Made by a program: the position numbers and the translations under genes
In this document: positions 25,100-33,537 of the stretch, piece after piece
How positions within the stretch are numbered: position 1 is the stretch's first letter
Layout: each line of letters begins with the position of its first letter
Assembly: GCF_005889735.1 (NCBI RefSeq)
Contig: NZ_VCKY01000059.1
Coordinates: 1-46,568, forward strand
Length of the DNA stretch: 46,568 nucleotides
From: Nonomuraea turkmeniaca
Lineage (GTDB): Bacteria; Actinomycetota; Actinomycetes; Streptosporangiales; Streptosporangiaceae
Direction: 5' to 3'
Notes under the pieces: generated by a model
The model's database searches: none
Seen by the model: only the letters and a program-made list of their open reading frames with translations
Told to the model about the DNA's origin: nothing

Positions 25100-25147
25100 A
25101 GCGCACGCGCCCCCGGCCCTGAGGGGTCGAACCGGGGCGCGTGCGCT
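25100..25147 (+). terminator. strong hairpin after the small secreted gene
   Basis: The left arm GCGCACGCGCCCCCGG (25101-25116) pairs with CCGGGGCGCGTGCGC (25132-25146), with one bulged C. The loop has 15 bases. It begins 9 bases after the stop codon. Confidence 0.75.
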
Positions 25148-25558
25148 CTGGCGCTACGGCCAGGCTTTGTCACTCACAGTGTGCACGTGCACCTGATGAG
25201 TTAATTCCTGAAGATCTTCAGGTGTGGGTTTCGCCGATGAACCGTCCACTCGGAGCCGTCCCGGTGGGCGGTCGCGGTGTTCGTGGCGGACACGGCGATC
25301 CCTGGACACGGCACTGGACGCGCACTCGGCCGATGCCGCCCGTGCCGCTGGCGCGCAAACCCCGACGACCTCGCCTTCTATGGCCGAGCGCGGGCCTGGG
25401 TGACCCTGCCGCAGCTCGATGAGGACATTGGGAACTGGCTCGGGTGGAGCGACGGGGCGTTTGGCCTCATCCCCTGCCGCCAGAAAGATGTACCGATGTT
25501 GAGCATTATTGCCCGTCCTCCTAGCCTGAGGGCGACCGTCATCGGAGGGGATCTCGGC
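25148..25558. other. gap with possible decayed coding sequence
   Basis: No complete gene is supported. A frame in phase with the sulfotransferase-like gene runs from about 25268 (RWAVAVFVADTAIPGHG, then DLAFYGRARAWVTLPQLD) without a convincing start. It looks like old coding sequence of unknown family. The ribosome site GGAGGGG at 25544-25550 belongs to the next gene. Confidence 0.3.
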
Positions 25559-26278
25559 ATGATGAAAGTCATCGGCGCGGGCCTCCCGCGCACCGGCACC
25601 ACGTCAATGAAGGCCGCGTTGGAGCGGCTGGGCTTCGCCCCCTGCTACCACATGGTCGAGGTGATGACCCATCCCGACCACGTCGATCGCTGGCTGGAGG
25701 CGGTCGCCGGGAAGGTTCAGACTCGTGAGGACTGGGACCGGGTGTTCGAGGGCTACGAGGCGGAGGTGGACTGGCCCGCCAGCCACTACTGGCGGGAGCT
25801 GGCCGACGCCTATCCCGAGGGGAAGGTCGTGCTCACCGTACGGGACCCGCACACGTGGTACCCGAGCATCCGGATGCTGCTCTCCGGCGAGAACCGGCCG
25901 GACCTGTCGGACGAGATGCCCGAGCAGGTCCGCCTCCTGTTCGCGAGCATGCAGCGAATGCGGCCGGCGCTGGACCAGATAGGGCGCACCCATTTCGGCC
26001 CCGACTGGACCTTCGGGGACGACCTGGCCGACGAGGAGCTGGTCGTGGCGGCCTTCAACCGGCACGTGGAGACGGTCGAGCAGACCGTTCCCGCGGAGCG
26101 GCTGCTGGTGTTCGACGTACGCGAGGGGTGGGAACCGCTGTGCGCCTTCCTCGGCGTGGACGTCCCCGCCGGCGAGCCGTTCCCGCATCTGAACGACGCC
26201 GAGTCCATGCGGCAGGCGTTCGAGCGGATGAGGACGGGCGACATGTCGGCCTTTCCCTTCGGACAGCCTGGCAGCTGA
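25559..26278 (+). CDS. sulfotransferase-family protein
   Basis: A 239-residue protein that begins MMKVIGAGLPRTGTTSMKAAL, which is the PAPS 5'-phosphate loop of this family at the very N-terminus. KVVLTVRDPHTWYPS holds the 3'-phosphate strand with its Arg. The length and the CYHM motif fit the short actinobacterial sulfotransferase-like group (Sulfotransfer_4). The start ATG at 25559 has GGAGGGG 8 bases upstream; a longer in-frame version would put extra sequence before the PAPS loop. It would transfer sulfate from PAPS to a small-molecule hydroxyl or amine. The substrate is unknown and no neighbour gives a hint. Confidence 0.82.
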   Translation: MMKVIGAGLPRTGTTSMKAALERLGFAPCYHMVEVMTHPDHVDRWLEAVAGKVQTREDWDRVFEGYEAEVDWPASHYWRELADAYPEGKVVLTVRDPHTWYPSIRMLLSGENRPDLSDEMPEQVRLLFASMQRMRPALDQIGRTHFGPDWTFGDDLADEELVVAAFNRHVETVEQTVPAERLLVFDVREGWEPLCAFLGVDVPAGEPFPHLNDAESMRQAFERMRTGDMSAFPFGQPGS

Positions 26279-26325
26279 TGGGCCGGTAGTCGGTAGCATC
26301 GGCCTGCGCGGGAAGTCCGGCCCCG

Positions 26326-26480
26326 GTGCGGGCAGTGCACTCTGTACTGCTGCACAACGGCAAGGTCCTGCTCATCGCCGGATCGGGCAACGATCCCGCG
26401 GCCTTCGAGGCGGGATGGTGGCGGGACCCTGCGACTCGCCGCAGCGAGTTCGAACGGATCAAATCCCTGCACCCGCGGGT
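26326..26480 (+). pseudogene. fragment of a galactose-oxidase-like (kelch) gene
   Basis: The frame reads VRAVHSVLLHNGKVLLIAGS followed by GNDPAAFEAG and DPATRRSEFERI. This is the start of the beta-propeller of actinobacterial galactose-oxidase-like/DUF1929 copper oxidases, which normally are over 600 residues. The match stops within about 50 residues and the downstream frame is the quinone oxidoreductase gene. No Cu-ligand region is left. It is a remnant, not a small gene. Confidence 0.6.
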
Positions 26481-26525
26481 ACGTTCGTCCTGCTCGATGT
26501 CTGCACCACTGGCGAGGACCCTGTC

Positions 26526-27443
26526 ATGCAAGCCATCACCGTCCGACACCGATCCGCCGGCCTGGCTGGGCTTTCCCTGACGGAAGAGCCGTACCCCCAT
26601 GCCGCCGAGAACGACGTCATCGTACGGGTGCACGCAGCCGGTTTCACCCGCGGAGAGCTCGACTGGCCGGCAACGTGGACCGATCGCGCCGGCCGCGACC
26701 GGACGCCGAGTGTGCCCGGGCACGAGATGTCGGGTGTCGTCGCCGAGTTGGGGTACGGAACCACCGGCCTGACCGTCGGCCAGCGGGTGTTCGGGCTGAC
26801 CGACTGGGCCCGCAACGGTTCGCTGGCCGAGTACGTGGCGGTGGAAGCCCGCAACCTCGCGCCGCTGCCGGCCGACATCGCACACACCGTGGCCGCCGCA
26901 CTGCCGATCTCCGGCCTGACCGCATGGCAGGGCCTGTTCGACCACGGCCGCCTCACTGCCGGCCAGACGGTCCTGATCCACGGCGCCGTGGGCAGTGTCG
27001 GCTCCATCGCGGTGCAGCTCGCCCGCGAGGCAGGAGCCCGGGTGATCGGCACCGGCCGGGCCGCCGCCAGGGACGCGGCACTCGGGCTCGGCGTGGACGC
27101 CTTCCTGGACCTGCAGGCCGATTCCCTGGACGATGCCGGCCAGGTCGACGTGGTGTTCGACGTGATCGGCGGCGACGTCCTGGACCGCTCGGCTGCGCTC
27201 GTGCGCCCCGGCGGCACGCTCGTCACTATGGTCTCACCGCCCGCGGTCCGGCCCCGGGACGGGCAAGCGATCTTCTTCGTCGTTGAACCCGATCGCGCCC
27301 GGCTCGCGGATCTGGCCCGGCGGCTGCGGGACGGACGGCTCCGCGTGAACGTCGGGGCCGTGCGGACGCTCGCCGAGGCGCCCTCCGCGTTCGCCCAGCG
27401 CACCCTCGGCAAGACGATCATCCGGGTCACGGAAGGCGAATGA
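26526..27443 (+). CDS. zinc-independent quinone oxidoreductase (MDR family)
   Basis: A 305-residue NADPH-dependent oxidoreductase. The N-terminal GroES-like domain includes VPGHEMSGVVAELG. The nucleotide-binding part has HGAVGSVGSIAVQLAREAGA (AxxGxxG). There are no structural-zinc Cys residues, so it belongs to the quinone reductase / alkene reductase branch of the medium-chain family. The start at 26526 (MQAITVRHRSAG) was chosen because the 37 upstream in-frame codons belong to the decayed oxidase fragment. It probably reduces quinones or enones in the cytoplasm. It is a single gene, and its substrate is unknown. Confidence 0.88.
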   Translation: MQAITVRHRSAGLAGLSLTEEPYPHAAENDVIVRVHAAGFTRGELDWPATWTDRAGRDRTPSVPGHEMSGVVAELGYGTTGLTVGQRVFGLTDWARNGSLAEYVAVEARNLAPLPADIAHTVAAALPISGLTAWQGLFDHGRLTAGQTVLIHGAVGSVGSIAVQLAREAGARVIGTGRAAARDAALGLGVDAFLDLQADSLDDAGQVDVVFDVIGGDVLDRSAALVRPGGTLVTMVSPPAVRPRDGQAIFFVVEPDRARLADLARRLRDGRLRVNVGAVRTLAEAPSAFAQRTLGKTIIRVTEGE

Positions 27444-27857
27444 CCGCCTTGCAGGCCGGCTCCGCTGCCGGCGACGGTGCAGCGGCTCACGATCGCCACG
27501 CGGTCGAAGGCGCGCTCTGCTCGGTCACGGAGTTCAGTCCAGGCACGCGAACTGCCGACCCCTCCGCAGGTCAGCCGGCCCGCGCACTTCGTCGCGGTTC
27601 GGTGCTTGGGCGGGGGTCGACCTGTGCCTGAGCAGACCATCACCAAGGCTTGAATCCGCCTCCGGTAGGCATTCCACCTGTCTGGGCAGCGTACTCGAGC
27701 AACTCCACTCCGCCTGACCGAGACGCCGCGCCGAGGCGAGCCACTTCCCGCCGTGTCCGGTGGTGTGGCGAGCCGGAGCAGCGCCCTTGGGGCGGAAGCC
27801 GGGACGCCTTGCGGCGCCCGTGCGGCGCAAAGGTCCAAGCAGGATAGGAGAGTCGTC
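27444..27857. other. gap without a supported gene
   Basis: It has a small hairpin GCCGGC-TCCGCT-GCCGGC (27455-27472) just after the oxidoreductase stop. A short minus-strand stretch (LLEYAAQTGGMPTGGGF, near 27660-27720) looks protein-like but has no start, end or known relative. The ribosome site GGATAGGAG lies just before 27858. Confidence 0.3.
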
Positions 27858-28340
27858 ATGATCCGAGCACGGTGGGCCGGTGGTTTTCTGGCCGCCACTA
27901 TGGTGGCCGCGGCCGCCGCTTGCGCCCCCGCGGCAGAGCGCGCGACCGGCATGGTGCCAGTTGCCGGCGAGGTGCCGGTTGCCGCCACGGTTTCGCCGCC
28001 ACCGTCCGAGACGCTATCGCCTCTGTTGGAACAGGCGCTGCCGAATGTCAAGGGCAAGACGTTCACCTCGGCGATCGCAGACTTCCCGCCCGCTGCGCGT
28101 GCGGTGCCGCATCGGCACGGCAAGGCTTTCGTGTACGCCTACGTGCTCGAGGGCACGGTGCGCAGCCAGCTCAGTGGCGAGCCAGTGCGTACGTACCGCC
28201 GGGGCGAGAACTGGGTGGAGCCGCCGGGCGCCCACCATGTGCTCACGGAAAACACCAGCCGAACAAAACCGGCGAAACTCCTGGTCATCTTCATTTCCGA
28301 CACGGGAGACAAGATCAAGGTCGATGATGCGCCCAGGTAG
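27858..28340 (+). CDS. exported cupin-domain protein (probable lipoprotein)
   Basis: A 160-residue protein with an N-terminal signal (MIRARWAGGFLAATMVAAAA) ending at a Cys (AAAC), a weak lipobox. The C-terminal half is a single cupin: VPHRHGKAFVYAYVLEG gives the HxH metal pair, with Glu in the next strand and GENWVEPPGAHHVLTENTS closing the barrel. Members of this type bind a divalent metal; many are of unknown activity. The start at 27858 has GGATAGGAG upstream. A second cupin gene follows 106 bases later. Confidence 0.82.
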   Translation: MIRARWAGGFLAATMVAAAAACAPAAERATGMVPVAGEVPVAATVSPPPSETLSPLLEQALPNVKGKTFTSAIADFPPAARAVPHRHGKAFVYAYVLEGTVRSQLSGEPVRTYRRGENWVEPPGAHHVLTENTSRTKPAKLLVIFISDTGDKIKVDDAPR

Positions 28341-28446
28341 GCCGGCCGGCAGACCTGATCCGCCGGCTGAACCGGCCGTTACAGACCACCGCACCACCTT
28401 GTCTTGGCTGACAACAGAAACGACCACAAAGGACAGGAGGAAACCC

Positions 28447-28881
28447 ATGAGCACCGATCATCCGCATCACCTCGAGAACCCCAACGCGACCACGCCGCCG
28501 CCGAAGATCGAACTCATCTCGTCGGTGCCATCGCCGCCGCCGATGCCCGACAACGCCGAGGCGATGACGATCCGGGTCACCCTGCCGCCCGGCAGCGAGG
28601 GCAACCCACCGCACCGCCACACCGGTCCCACATTCGGATACCTGATCAGAGGCGAGATGCTCTTTGAGCTGGAAGGTGAACCAGAGCGGGTCGTCAAGGC
28701 CGGAGAGACGTTCTGGGAACCGGGCGGCGACCTCATCCACTACCAGGACGCCAACAACCTCCCAGACGCCGAAACCGAATTCGTCGTCACGATGTTCGGT
28801 GTGGCCGGACAGCCGATGCTCATCCCGGTGAGCGCGGAAGAACTCGAAGAGCGGCGAGACCGCCGGTCACCTCGCCCGTGA
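28447..28881 (+). CDS. cytoplasmic cupin-domain protein
   Basis: A 144-residue cupin. NPPHRHTGPTFGYLIRGEML gives the HxH pair with a following conserved Gly, and GETFWEPGGDLIHYQDANN is the second cupin motif. There is no signal peptide. The start follows AGGAGG (28435-28440) by 6 bases. It is a short relative of the exported cupin upstream and the two may have arisen by duplication, though the sequences have diverged strongly. The catalysed reaction is unknown; a small-molecule dioxygenase or isomerase is possible. Confidence 0.85.
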   Translation: MSTDHPHHLENPNATTPPPKIELISSVPSPPPMPDNAEAMTIRVTLPPGSEGNPPHRHTGPTFGYLIRGEMLFELEGEPERVVKAGETFWEPGGDLIHYQDANNLPDAETEFVVTMFGVAGQPMLIPVSAEELEERRDRRSPRP

Positions 28882-28992
28882 CCTCCCGGCCGTTCCACCA
28901 ACCTGCGACGATGCGGCAGCATAGGCGAGGTGGTGCGGAAGGTTCGCCGCTCGATCAGCTCGCACTCCAGCGAGGCGAAGAAGCTCTCATCG

Positions 28993-29040
28993 CCGGATCA
29001 GCCACCGCCCGGCCGGGCGGCCTGGCGGTGGCTGATCCGG
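28993..29040. terminator. perfect 17-base stem between convergent genes
   Basis: CCGGATCAGCCACCGCC (28993-29009) and GGCGGTGGCTGATCCGG (29024-29040) are exact complements with a 14-base loop. It sits between the cupin gene (plus) and the truncated protease-like gene (minus), ending 16 bases from the latter's stop. A bidirectional terminator is the simplest reading. Confidence 0.7.
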
Positions 29041-29055
29041 CTCAGGGCTGCCCGG

Positions 29056-29445
29056 TCATCCGGGCAGGACCGCTCCGCTCCAATGCGTGCTGGCCGCGGA
29101 GTAGACGGCGAAGAACACCTTGCCCGCGGTGGTGGGCGCGCCGGCCTTCGCCGTCCCGGTGGTGGCAGGAAGCGACGGCGGGATGGAGCCAGGCTGGGTG
29201 TCGGGTGAGATGCCGCCGCTGCCGGTGACGATCTTGCTGACGGCGGTCTGGACGCTGTACGGGGTTGCGGCGGCCAGGTTGGCGCCGCCGTCCCCCAGCC
29301 AGAACGTCGCGATCTCAGCGGCGGCCGCCTGCGAGGAGGCCAGCGGGTCGGTCGTCACGGCGGCGCTGACGGCCGCGGTCGGCGCGGCCACGAAAAGGGA
29401 GGCGAGGAGGCTGACAGCTAATATACCTAACGTTCGATTGACCAT
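29056..29445 (-). pseudogene. truncated secreted protein, protease-like N-terminus
   Basis: A 129-residue frame with a clear signal peptide (MVNRTLGILAVSLLASLFVA) and a ribosome site (AGGAGA) before the ATG at 29445. The sequence ends abruptly: TTAGKVFFAVYS then STHWSGAVLPG. This resembles the beginning of secreted trypsin-like proteases, where GKVFF and CSG lead into the TAGHC motif, but the catalytic domain is missing. The stop is next to the hairpin at 28993-29040, so a deletion may have brought them together. It could also be a genuine short secreted protein. Confidence 0.5.
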
Positions 29446-29891
29446 ACGTATCTCCTGATCGGCATGCAGTCTCTGGCAACAATTCGAACGCACGATCGTC
29501 ACCAAGCAAGGACGCTACCTGCCGGCCCCCGTTATGATCAATGGCTTTTGCGCGCTCGCTGAGCTTGATCTAAGGGTTGGTGGACTGCTTGGTCTTCGGC
29601 TTTCCTGTTAGGAGGATTGGTAGAGGTCGGGGACGCCGTCGGCGTCGGAGTCGGCGCTCTCGGCCGCGTGGATGCGCCGGTAGAGACGCGCGCGCAGCCG
29701 CAAGATCACCGAAGCGGAGGACTGCCGCATCGCTGCGGCGATGGTCCTGTCCCTACGGGAGCCCGAGCGGTGCGGGCACCGGATCGAACCCATGAGGCGG
29801 CTCATCCAGGAGGATCCTGCGTCTCATCGCGCAGCAGGCCATGATCATCCTGGCCACCGCACCACTTGGTGATGATCTTGCCCCGAGTCCC
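29446..29891. other. gap with a possible gene tail
   Basis: No complete gene is supported. On the minus strand a tail ending at 29608 reads LRARLYRRIHAAESADSDAD with strongly GC-rich third positions, but no start or ribosome site is found. An inverted repeat GATCATC / GATGATC lies near 29842-29876, just after the end of the DUF4383 gene. Confidence 0.25.
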
Positions 29892-30338
29892 CTAGCGAGT
29901 GGTGGTCGCTCGGCGACGGCTCAGCAGCAGGCCGAGGGCGATCATACCGACGGCCAGGACCAGATGCAGCCAGTTGTCGGCGGCGTTGAGCGGGACGAAG
30001 TTGGCCGGGCTGTCGTGCGCGACGAGCATGCCGTAGATCCACAGCAGCAGGTAGACGACACCACCACCGATGAGGAAGGCACGGGCTCCCGACCACGTCC
30101 TGGACAAGAGAATGCCGGCGATCCCGAACAGCAGGTGGACGATGTTGTGCAAGATCGACACCTGGAACACGTTCAGCAGCAGCGCGCCGGACTGGTGGCC
30201 GGCGAATCCCATCTCGTCGTAATTGGTCGTGACGCCGGGGATGAACCCGAGCACACCGACGAGCACGAACACGGCTCCCACGACGAATGCTGCCAGCTGG
30301 ACGGGGCTGCGACCGGCGGCAGTACGAGGACTGTCCAT
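29892..30338 (-). CDS. DUF4383 membrane protein
   Basis: A 148-residue protein with four predicted transmembrane helices. The conserved DUF4383 pattern is plain: FVLVGVLGFIPGVTT near the first helix, then FQVSILHNIVHLLFGIAG and GGGVVYLLLWIYG. The ATG at 30338 has a strong GGAGGAGGG site. The family is common in actinobacteria and of unknown function. It is a single gene next to recQ on the same strand, separated by 143 bases. Confidence 0.9.
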   Translation of the reverse strand: MDSPRTAAGRSPVQLAAFVVGAVFVLVGVLGFIPGVTTNYDEMGFAGHQSGALLLNVFQVSILHNIVHLLFGIAGILLSRTWSGARAFLIGGGVVYLLLWIYGMLVAHDSPANFVPLNAADNWLHLVLAVGMIALGLLLSRRRATTTR

Positions 30339-30481
30339 GAGAGACCCTCCTCCGTAGATGGATCATCCTTTCTCCTACCCAGGAGGATGGACTCAGTCGT
30401 GCCGGCAGGACGGATTGGCCTTCATCGGGGTAATGCGAGCGACATGGCCGCACCAGAGAGGAGACGCCTCTCCCGAGCAGG

Positions 30482-32128
30482 TCAGGAGGGGGCAGGGGTT
30501 TCCCTCAGAAGGTGCTGTTCGAGTACGGCGTCGAGGTGGAGCTCGCGGTAGCCGGCCTCCTCGAAGAGCACCGTCAGCCGGTCCTCGCCTCGCTGGATGA
30601 CCTGACCGGGGCCCCAGGTCCGGTGTTCCACGCGGGCGTGCACGGGGAACGGACCGCCCTCCTGCGGCCGGTCGGTGGTTCCCGCGCGGCAGGTGTCGCA
30701 GTTGCCGCAGGCGGCGGCGAGTTCCTCGCCGAAGTAGCCGAGCAGGAAACGCCGGCGGCAGTCGCCGGTCTCGGCGTAGCGGCGCATCATCTCCAGCCGG
30801 GTGCGTTCGATGTCCCTGCGGCGCTCGGCCAGCCCGCGGGCGAGGCCGGCTGCCTCCTGCGGGTCGGGCGCTCCGGGCACGGGGTCGACGCGGCGCGTGC
30901 CGAGGCGTACCGCACCGACCCGTTCCAGCAGGTCGAGCAGCGCCGTCAGGCGGCGCGATGACAGTCCGGTACGTTCCCGCAGTCCCTTGCGGTCACTGCC
31001 GGGGCCGGACGCCGCGACCGCATCGGCGACCCGTGTCAGCGTCTCGGGGTCGGGCACGCCTCCAGTGAAGTAGCGCTGCAGGGCCAGGTCCTCAGGCCGG
31101 TAGAACAGCACCGCCTTGGCCGCCTCGCCGTCCCTGCCCGCCCGGCCGATCTCCTGGTAGTACGAGTCCAGTGACCCTGGGATCTCGGCGTGGAAGACGA
31201 AACGCACGTCCGGCTTGTCGATCCCCATGCCGAAGGCGTTGGTGGCGACCACGACATCCAGTTCGCCGGCCATGAACCGGCCGTGCACATCGTCACGCTG
31301 GACCCGCCGCAGGCCGGCGTGGTAGGCCGCCGCGCGTGTGCCGGCCTCGGTCAGCAGCTCGCTCAGGCGGCCGGTCTGACTGCGGGAGGCCGTGTAGACG
31401 ATGCCGGGCATCGGTTCCGCGATGACCGCTGTGACGATCTCGGGGGCGGGATCGTCGAGCATCCGGCGCACCTCGAGCGAGATGTTGGGCCGGTCGAAGC
31501 CCTGAACGATCTCCACGTGCTCGCGCATGCCCAGCCGCTCGGCGATCTCCGCCCGCACCGGAGGCGCCGCGGTGGCCGTCAGGGCGGCGATCACCGGGCG
31601 GCCCAGCGCCTGGGCCACCGATCCGAGCCGCAGGTAGTCGGGGCGGAAGTCGTGTCCCCACGACGAGATGCAATGGGCCTCATCGACCACCATGAGCGAA
31701 GGGGCCGCGGCCGCCAACTCGTGCATGACATCGGGGCGGGCAAGTTGTTCCGGCGCGCAGAAGAAGAACTCCGCCTCGCCCGCCCGCAGCGACTCGAAGG
31801 CCGCCGTCCGCTTACCCACGCGAGTTCCGGCGTCCAGACTCACCGCGTCCTCGTCGCGGCTGCGCAGTGCCTCGACCTGGTCGCGCTGCAAGGCGATCAG
31901 GGGGGACACCACCAGAGTCGGCCCCCGCAGGAGCAAGGCGGGCACCTGGTAGATCGCCGACTTGCCGCTCCCGGTCGGCATCACCACCAGCGTGTCCCGG
32001 CCCTCGGCCAGCGCCGTCATCGCGGCCAGCTGGCCCGGCCGCAGATCGGTCAGGCCAAGAGCCTCCCTGGCCATCCGTTCACACTGCGCACCCGTATCCC
32101 GCATCGGGCCCCCGCTGCTCCTTGCCAT
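30482..32128 (-). CDS. recQ: RecQ-family ATP-dependent DNA helicase
   Basis: A superfamily 2 helicase. Motif I is MPTGSGKS, motif II DEAHCISSWGHDFRPDY, motif III ALTATA and motif VI QEIGRAGRDG. The RQC zinc site follows (DCRRRFLLGYFGEE, CGNCDTC), and the protein ends soon after without an HRDC domain, so it is a short RecQ of about 548 residues. It unwinds DNA 3' to 5' during recombination and repair. ATG 32128 is chosen because GGAGG lies 11 bases upstream; GTG 32155 and ATG 32104 are alternatives. A truncated GH78 gene begins just beyond its start. Confidence 0.9.
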   Translation of the reverse strand: MARSSGGPMRDTGAQCERMAREALGLTDLRPGQLAAMTALAEGRDTLVVMPTGSGKSAIYQVPALLLRGPTLVVSPLIALQRDQVEALRSRDEDAVSLDAGTRVGKRTAAFESLRAGEAEFFFCAPEQLARPDVMHELAAAAPSLMVVDEAHCISSWGHDFRPDYLRLGSVAQALGRPVIAALTATAAPPVRAEIAERLGMREHVEIVQGFDRPNISLEVRRMLDDPAPEIVTAVIAEPMPGIVYTASRSQTGRLSELLTEAGTRAAAYHAGLRRVQRDDVHGRFMAGELDVVVATNAFGMGIDKPDVRFVFHAEIPGSLDSYYQEIGRAGRDGEAAKAVLFYRPEDLALQRYFTGGVPDPETLTRVADAVAASGPGSDRKGLRERTGLSSRRLTALLDLLERVGAVRLGTRRVDPVPGAPDPQEAAGLARGLAERRRDIERTRLEMMRRYAETGDCRRRFLLGYFGEELAAACGNCDTCRAGTTDRPQEGGPFPVHARVEHRTWGPGQVIQRGEDRLTVLFEEAGYRELHLDAVLEQHLLRETPAPS

Positions 32129-32290
32129 CCCGAAAGGGTCCTCCTGCCCCACCACCCGTACGGCATGTCATCCGGCCGGCAGGTCGAACGCGGCGAGGGC
32201 CCCCATGCCCGCCGGGCCCTGGACGTGACGTCGGTCCGGACCGCTGCCAGGGGTTTTGCGACCGCCGTCGGTGGCGGCCGGCGCGCCGCC

Positions 32291-33204
32291 CTCGCCGACT
32301 GGGTCACGGCCGACCAGACCTCGGGCCGGATCACCGGCACCTGGGGCTACTACATCATGATCAAGAAGCTGGCCAAGATGGCCGAACTGACGGGTCACGC
32401 CGACGACGCCGCCCGCTACCAGGCGCTCGCCGGTGACATCAAGAACGCGTTCAACGCCCACTTCTACAACCAGGAACTGCGCCGCTACACCAGCACGGGC
32501 AACGCCGGGACCGCCGGCGCGACCCAGACGGCACAGGCGCTGGCGCTCGACGCCGGGCTCGTCCCCGACAACGAACGCCAGGCGGTCCTCGACGCGCTCG
32601 TCGAGCTCGTGTACGCCTACCACCCCAACGGCGAGGGCCCGCACTTCAGCGGCGGCACCATCGGCATGGCCCCGACGGTCCGGGCCCTTGCCGACGGCGG
32701 CAGGGACGACGTCCTGTGGGACCTTTTGCAAGGCGACGACCAGCCGAGTTACGGGTTCTTCATGCAGTCCACCACCGCCAATCCGGGCGGCATGACCACG
32801 ATCGGCGAGCAGTGGAACCGCGGGGCCTCGAAGACCACATGATCCTCGCCCAGATAGAGGAGTGGTTCCACACCGGGCTGGCGGGCATCCGCGAGGCCGG
32901 CGGCTCCACCGCCTACCGGCGCCTCGTCATTCAGCCCAAGCCGGTCGGCGGCCTCACCTCGGTGCGGGGCAGCTACGAAACGCCGCAGGGCACCGCCCGT
33001 TCCGCATGGACCAAGGGCGACGGCTGGTTCAAGCTGACGGTCGAGGCGCCTTCGAACACCGCCGCCGAGGTCTGGGTGCCGGCGAAGGAACGACACCTCG
33101 TCGCAGCGCCGCACCGAGCGACGTTCCTCCGGATGGAGGGGAACTATGCCGTGTACACCGTCCCGTCCGGTTCGTTCACCTTCGTAGCGGCCACGGCCCG
33201 CTGA
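32291..33204 (+). pseudogene. GH78 alpha-L-rhamnosidase, truncated and frameshifted
   Basis: This is the C-terminal part of a family 78 alpha-L-rhamnosidase. In frame from about 32291: LADWVTADQTSGRITGTWG, then YYIMIKKLAKMAELTGHADD, FSGGTIGMAPTVRALADGG and TIGEQWNRG. At 32831-32838 the frame breaks: CTCGAAGACCACATG needs one more A to read SKNHMILAQIEEWF, the normal family sequence. The rest (GLAGIREAGGSTAYRRLVIQ to FTFVAATAR) is in the next frame and ends at 33204. The N-terminal half with the beta domains is missing. With both a 5' deletion and a frameshift it cannot encode an active enzyme. Confidence 0.82.
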
Positions 33205-33250
33205 TTCGCTGGATCCGGTCTTCGTGCGGTGAGACCGTACGGAGACCGGG

Positions 33251-33355
33251 TCAACGGTCTGCGGGTGGAGCGGTGCTTTCCCGGACCTTGAGGGTGGCGG
33301 CCGGTTCGAGGCCGGCCTGTGGCGTCTCCTCCCCACGCAGCAGGCGGATCATGTC
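33251..33355 (-). pseudogene. C-terminal remnant of a LacI-family regulator
   Basis: The minus-strand frame reads DMIRLLRGEETPQAGLEPAA followed by TLKVRESTAPPADR. This is the usual end of LacI/GalR regulators (compare LIVRESTAGEDAPA of the intact gene at 33635-34660). About 300 residues before it are missing. It joins directly to the lipoprotein remnant at 33356. Confidence 0.7.
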
Positions 33356-33521
33356 CGGGCTTGGCGAGCTTGCTCGGCTGGGCGCCTGGCCCGCCGGGGG
33401 TGCCGGGGGCGCAGCCGGCCAGCGCGCCGCCGGTCGCGGCGAGCGCGCCGAGGCCCAGGGCTCCCTTGAGAAATCCACGGCGGTCCATGGGGGGGTTCGG
33501 GCATCTCTGACTCCTCGGCAT
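33356..33521 (-). pseudogene. N-terminal remnant of a solute-binding lipoprotein
   Basis: The frame reads MDRRGFLKGALGLGALAATG followed by GALAGCAPGTPGG, which is a Tat signal with a lipobox Cys, as in actinobacterial sugar-binding lipoproteins. ATG 33521 or 33488 could be the start. After about 20 further residues the sequence changes frame into the LacI remnant. The two pieces look like the ends of a deletion that removed most of a transporter/regulator locus. Confidence 0.65.
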
Positions 33522-33537
33522 CGATTCACGTGAGGGC

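Noticed and set aside
26459..28123. 554-codon minus-strand frame opposite the quinone oxidoreductase
   Set aside because: It has Ser/Arg/Pro-rich composition and no recognisable fold, while the plus strand is a clear MDR enzyme.
25100..29040. Perfect or near-perfect stems as ends of insertion sequences or a CRISPR array
   Set aside because: No transposase, no target duplication and no regularly spaced repeats. Their position at gene ends fits terminators.
31190..32842. Plus-strand frame that joins RecQ antisense sequence to the GH78 part as one gene
   Set aside because: Only the part after about 32291 has protein-like content; the rest is the mirror of the helicase.
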